Shown in pieces: positions 6,310-7,805 of a stretch of DNA of 7,805 nt. Within the stretch, counting starts at the first letter, position 1, and each line of letters begins with the position of its first letter. The DNA comes from Cryomorphaceae bacterium (lineage in GTDB: Bacteria > Bacteroidota > Bacteroidia > Flavobacteriales > Schleiferiaceae). The stretch is taken from assembly GCA_003451355.1 (NCBI GenBank), contig DMDX01000011.1, positions 1-7,805 of the forward strand. The letters run 5' to 3'. The position numbers were made by a program, and so were the translations under genes. Under the pieces are notes generated by a model. The model saw nothing but the letters and a program-made list of their open reading frames with translations. It had not been told where the DNA came from and did no database searches.

Positions 6310-6528
6310 ATGAACATGAAGTTGATTCTTCCCATGGCCGTGAGCCTTTTGGTATTCGGATGCGAAAAGCCTTTAGACCCTGAGTGCAAGGGTGAGCCTA
6401 TTGCGGACTGCAACTGCTATATGCTTTATGATCCGGTATGTGGGTGCGACGGAGTCACGTACGGGAACGATTGCGAAGCGCAGTGCGCGGGAGTGAAGTC
6501 GTGGACTCCAGGCGAGTGCGGACAGTGA
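6310..6528 (+). CDS. Kazal-type protease-inhibitor-domain lipoprotein
   Basis: This is a 72-residue protein with a lipoprotein signal peptide: a hydrophobic stretch (5-17) ending in LLVFGC, with Cys18 as the lipidated residue. The mature part is one small Kazal domain with eight more cysteines (26, 34, 36, 44, 46, 55, 59, 70); the core is PVCGCDGVTYGNDCEAQC (42-59), followed by AGVKSWTPGEC. Kazal domains inhibit serine proteases by presenting a reactive loop near the second Kazal cysteine, so this is probably an envelope-anchored inhibitor or a small disulfide-rich binding module. The residues after the lipid cysteine (EKPLD) are charged but do not clearly match the Bacteroidota surface-export signal, so inner versus outer leaflet is open. 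ATG 6310 is used; ATG 6316 is an equally good start in the same frame. It is divergent from trxA and ends one base from the small membrane gene on the other strand. Confidence 0.85.
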   Translation: MNMKLILPMAVSLLVFGCEKPLDPECKGEPIADCNCYMLYDPVCGCDGVTYGNDCEAQCAGVKSWTPGECGQ

Positions 6529-6529
6529 T

Positions 6530-6700
6530 CTAGCGCCGCACGATTTTATAAAGAACGAGTGCGCCACCAATCATGGAGCATGTAAATCCTGTCCAATAGA
6601 CATTTCGAGCCCCCATGAGGTGGTTCATAAAAAATATGTCAGCCGTGAGGATCAAGAGGTAGCCGAGGACCAGTAGGGCGGGGCCGATTTTGTCATTCAT
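6530..6700 (-). CDS. Small two-helix membrane protein, hypothetical
   Basis: A 56-residue reading frame starts at ATG 6700 and ends at TAG 6530-6532. It begins MNDKIGPALLVLGYLLI and has two hydrophobic segments, about residues 5-24 and 35-54, with GARN between them and a basic end YKIVRR, as in a small inner-membrane protein with two helices. I recognise no family. The start is 14 bases beyond the tRNA terminator on the same strand, so it needs its own promoter or read-through; TAACTTGT just upstream is only a weak match to a -7 element. It converges on the Kazal gene with a single base between the stops. The hydrophobic pattern and the clean fit between neighbouring genes support a real gene, but the role is unknown. 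Confidence 0.6.
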   Translation of the reverse strand: MNDKIGPALLVLGYLLILTADIFFMNHLMGARNVYWTGFTCSMIGGALVLYKIVRR

Positions 6701-6713
6701 CTCGACAAGTTAG

Positions 6714-6744
6714 AAATAAAAAAAGCCTGCATTGCTGCAGGCTT
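6714..6744 (-). terminator. Rho-independent terminator of tRNA-Asp
   Basis: On the minus strand, a 9-bp perfect stem AAGCCTGCA/TGCAGGCTT (6736-6744 with 6723-6731) closes a 4-base loop and runs straight into a U-rich tract (6714-6722, broken by one A). It begins 9 bases after the tRNA CCA end, so it is the tRNA terminator. Confidence 0.9.
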
Positions 6745-6753
6745 CAAAACTTC

Positions 6754-6830
6754 TGGCGGTGCGGACGGGACTCGAACCCGCGACCCCCGGCGTGACAGGC
6801 CGGTATTCTAACCAACTGAACTACCGCACC
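6754..6830 (-). tRNA. tRNA-Asp (anticodon GUC)
   Basis: A complete 77-base tRNA with the CCA end encoded. The acceptor stem GGTGCGG pairs with CCGCACC, followed by discriminator G and CCA. The D arm is GTTC...GAAT; the anticodon stem CCGGC/GCCGG holds the loop CTGTCAC with anticodon GTC; the T arm GCGGG/CCCGT closes the loop TTCGAGT. G73 and the GUC anticodon are aspartate identity elements. It is a single-gene unit with its own promoter and terminator, 24 bases after the permease stop codon. Confidence 0.98.
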
Positions 6831-6840
6831 AGAAGGGCTG

Positions 6841-6869
6841 CAAATATACTGCGGTCACGCAGATTTCAA
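6841..6869 (-). promoter_or_regulatory. Promoter of tRNA-Asp (-33 TTG and -7 TATATTTG)
   Basis: On the minus strand, TTG (6867-6869) is followed after 18 bases by TATATTTG (6841-6848), a full match to the Bacteroidota TTG/TAnnTTTG promoter with normal spacing. The -7 box ends 10 bases before the mature tRNA 5' end. The spacer contains the permease stop codon and a perfect inverted repeat CTGCG-GTCA-CGCAG (6849-6862), so the -33 element lies inside the permease coding sequence. Confidence 0.85.
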
Positions 6870-7805
6870 AATGCGTGCGGGCTTCATTTTTTGAATCCAC
6901 AACCAGGGAAGCGTTAGTGCCGGGGTAAAACTCAGGAAAACAAGAAAATACAAGAACAAAAGGCGTCCGAAATCCCACGATACGGGTACGTGATCGACAT
7001 AGTACGTGTCCGGATTGAGGCGCATAAAGCCGGTTACGTCCTGCATCCAGAGCGCTAAAAGTGAAATTCCGATGCCCCAAACGGCCCCGCGAACCAGCAT
7101 TGGGGCGAGCATTCCGAACAGCGCCACGGGCGCATGAGACGAAGGCCACCCCAGGGCGCGAAGCAACGCCAACGCGCGCTGCTGCTCGAGAGAAAGGATG
7201 AGCAAGGTTCCGCCCAAGTTCACTGCGCCCACAAGAAGGAGCACCACCGCCAAAATGGCTACATTGGCATCAAACAGGTCCAACCACTGGTAGAGCGCGG
7301 GAAGGTCGTCGCTGGGCCGGTACACTTCAAGCGTAAACGGGATTTGGCTGCGCAGCGATTCAAAATCCGTTTCGGCAAATGCTTCAGGACCGTAGTGAAC
7401 CCACGTCCCCTGTGCACTGTCGGGCCAACGCTGCAGGGCGCGGATTCCGTCCAAAAGTCCGACAGCCGTTTGGGCGTCCCACTCGGCAAGCCCCGTTCGG
7501 TACAGACCCGTGACGTTGAGGTAGCGCAGGGTGGGAGCGGCTCCGGCCTCGCGGCTCGCATAAAAGGGCATTTCGTCGCCGACGTTTAGGCCAAGTCGGC
7601 CGCTGAGCTTTTCGCTGAGCAGAACGTCGTAGGGTTCTTGGGGCGCGGAACCTTCGGTGATAAGCTCGCTCCACGACGGGTTCCAGCGCTGCCAGCCGAG
7701 CCACTGAAGTCCTTCCATGCCTTCGGGACCGGTGGCGACTCCGGCCTTCCACGCCATCTGCATCCATTGGGCGGAATCGAGTTCAAGGGCTTCGAAGTGC
7801 GGCTG
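6855..7805 (-). CDS. FtsX/LolC/LolE-like ABC transporter permease, N-terminus outside window
   Basis: The frame is open to the window edge, so the N-terminus and first membrane helix are missing; 316 residues are visible. First comes extracytoplasmic sequence with the family patterns LLSEKLSGRLGLNVGDEM, VTGLYRTGLAEWD and GIRALQRW. Then come three membrane segments (about 181-206, 224-254 and 280-304 from the first visible codon), with the cytoplasmic coupling segment LEQQRALALLRALGWP after the first and a short basic end MKPARILKSA. This is the layout of single-FtsX-domain permeases, which pair with an ATPase to extract lipoproteins from the inner membrane (LolCDE) or to work mechanically in the envelope. 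Segments such as WLDLFDANVAIL and YYVDHVPV look typical of the roughly 400-residue Bacteroidota members. The ATPase partner is not in the window. The family is firm; a Lol role is likely but not proven. Confidence 0.9.
   Translation of the reverse strand, partial: QPHFEALELDSAQWMQMAWKAGVATGPEGMEGLQWLGWQRWNPSWSELITEGSAPQEPYDVLLSEKLSGRLGLNVGDEMPFYASREAGAAPTLRYLNVTGLYRTGLAEWDAQTAVGLLDGIRALQRWPDSAQGTWVHYGPEAFAETDFESLRSQIPFTLEVYRPSDDLPALYQWLDLFDANVAILAVVLLLVGAVNLGGTLLILSLEQQRALALLRALGWPSSHAPVALFGMLAPMLVRGAVWGIGISLLALWMQDVTGFMRLNPDTYYVDHVPVSWDFGRLLFLYFLVFLSFTPALTLPWLWIQKMKPARILKSA

Noticed and set aside
6754..6830. tRNA-Asp as an attachment site for an integrated element
   Set aside because: No integrase gene and no repeat of the tRNA 3' end elsewhere in the window were seen.
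6732..6917. 61-codon plus-strand frame across the tRNA
   Set aside because: It is the reverse complement of tRNA-Asp and its terminator; such frames are common false genes over tRNAs.

Overview
The window looks like chromosome of a Bacteroidota bacterium, probably of the Flavobacteriia/Cryomorphaceae-Schleiferiaceae kind, but unusually GC-rich for that phylum. The support is: two matches to the Bacteroidota -7 promoter element TAnnTTTG at sensible places (upstream of thioredoxin and of tRNA-Asp); starts without obvious Shine-Dalgarno sequences; a secreted subtilase with a C-terminal tail resembling a type IX secretion sorting domain; a Kazal-type lipoprotein; and an FtsX-like permease whose sequence style is that of Bacteroidota. 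The genus call is inference.

Layout. (1) Positions 1-2860, plus strand: three genes with overlapping ends, namely a subtilisin-like protease (5' end outside the window), a nitronate monooxygenase/FabK-like flavoprotein and a small sulfotransferase. (2) 2861-2903: a convergent gap holding a perfect 19-base inverted repeat. (3) 2904-6165, minus strand: a tightly packed putative operon read from right to left: thioredoxin, a fused heptose-1-phosphate nucleotidyltransferase/heptose-bisphosphate phosphatase, a GHMP-family heptose-7-phosphate kinase and a SIS-domain phosphoheptose isomerase. (4) 6166-6309: a divergent regulatory gap with the operon promoter and a 9-bp inverted repeat around it. (5) 6310-6528: a small Kazal-domain lipoprotein, plus strand. 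(6) 6530-6700: a 56-residue two-helix membrane protein, minus strand, ending one base from the Kazal gene. (7) 6714-6869: tRNA-Asp with its own terminator and a promoter set into the end of the next gene. (8) 6855-7805: the C-terminal part of an FtsX/LolC/LolE-type ABC permease, minus strand, running off the window.

The central theme is sugar-nucleotide synthesis. The three heptose genes together supply the four activities that turn sedoheptulose 7-phosphate into nucleotide-activated D-glycero-alpha-D-manno-heptose (normally GDP-linked), a donor for surface polysaccharide or glycoprotein glycans. The convergent sulfotransferase could modify a surface glycan, but nothing here proves that link. 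Thioredoxin appears to be the promoter-proximal gene of the heptose operon, which is an unexpected pairing. I see no CRISPR array, insertion sequence, prophage or riboswitch, and no clear sign of a wholly new system. The most useful oddities are the substituted active-site positions of the SIS isomerase, the inverted repeat around the thioredoxin promoter, and the small unlisted membrane protein.
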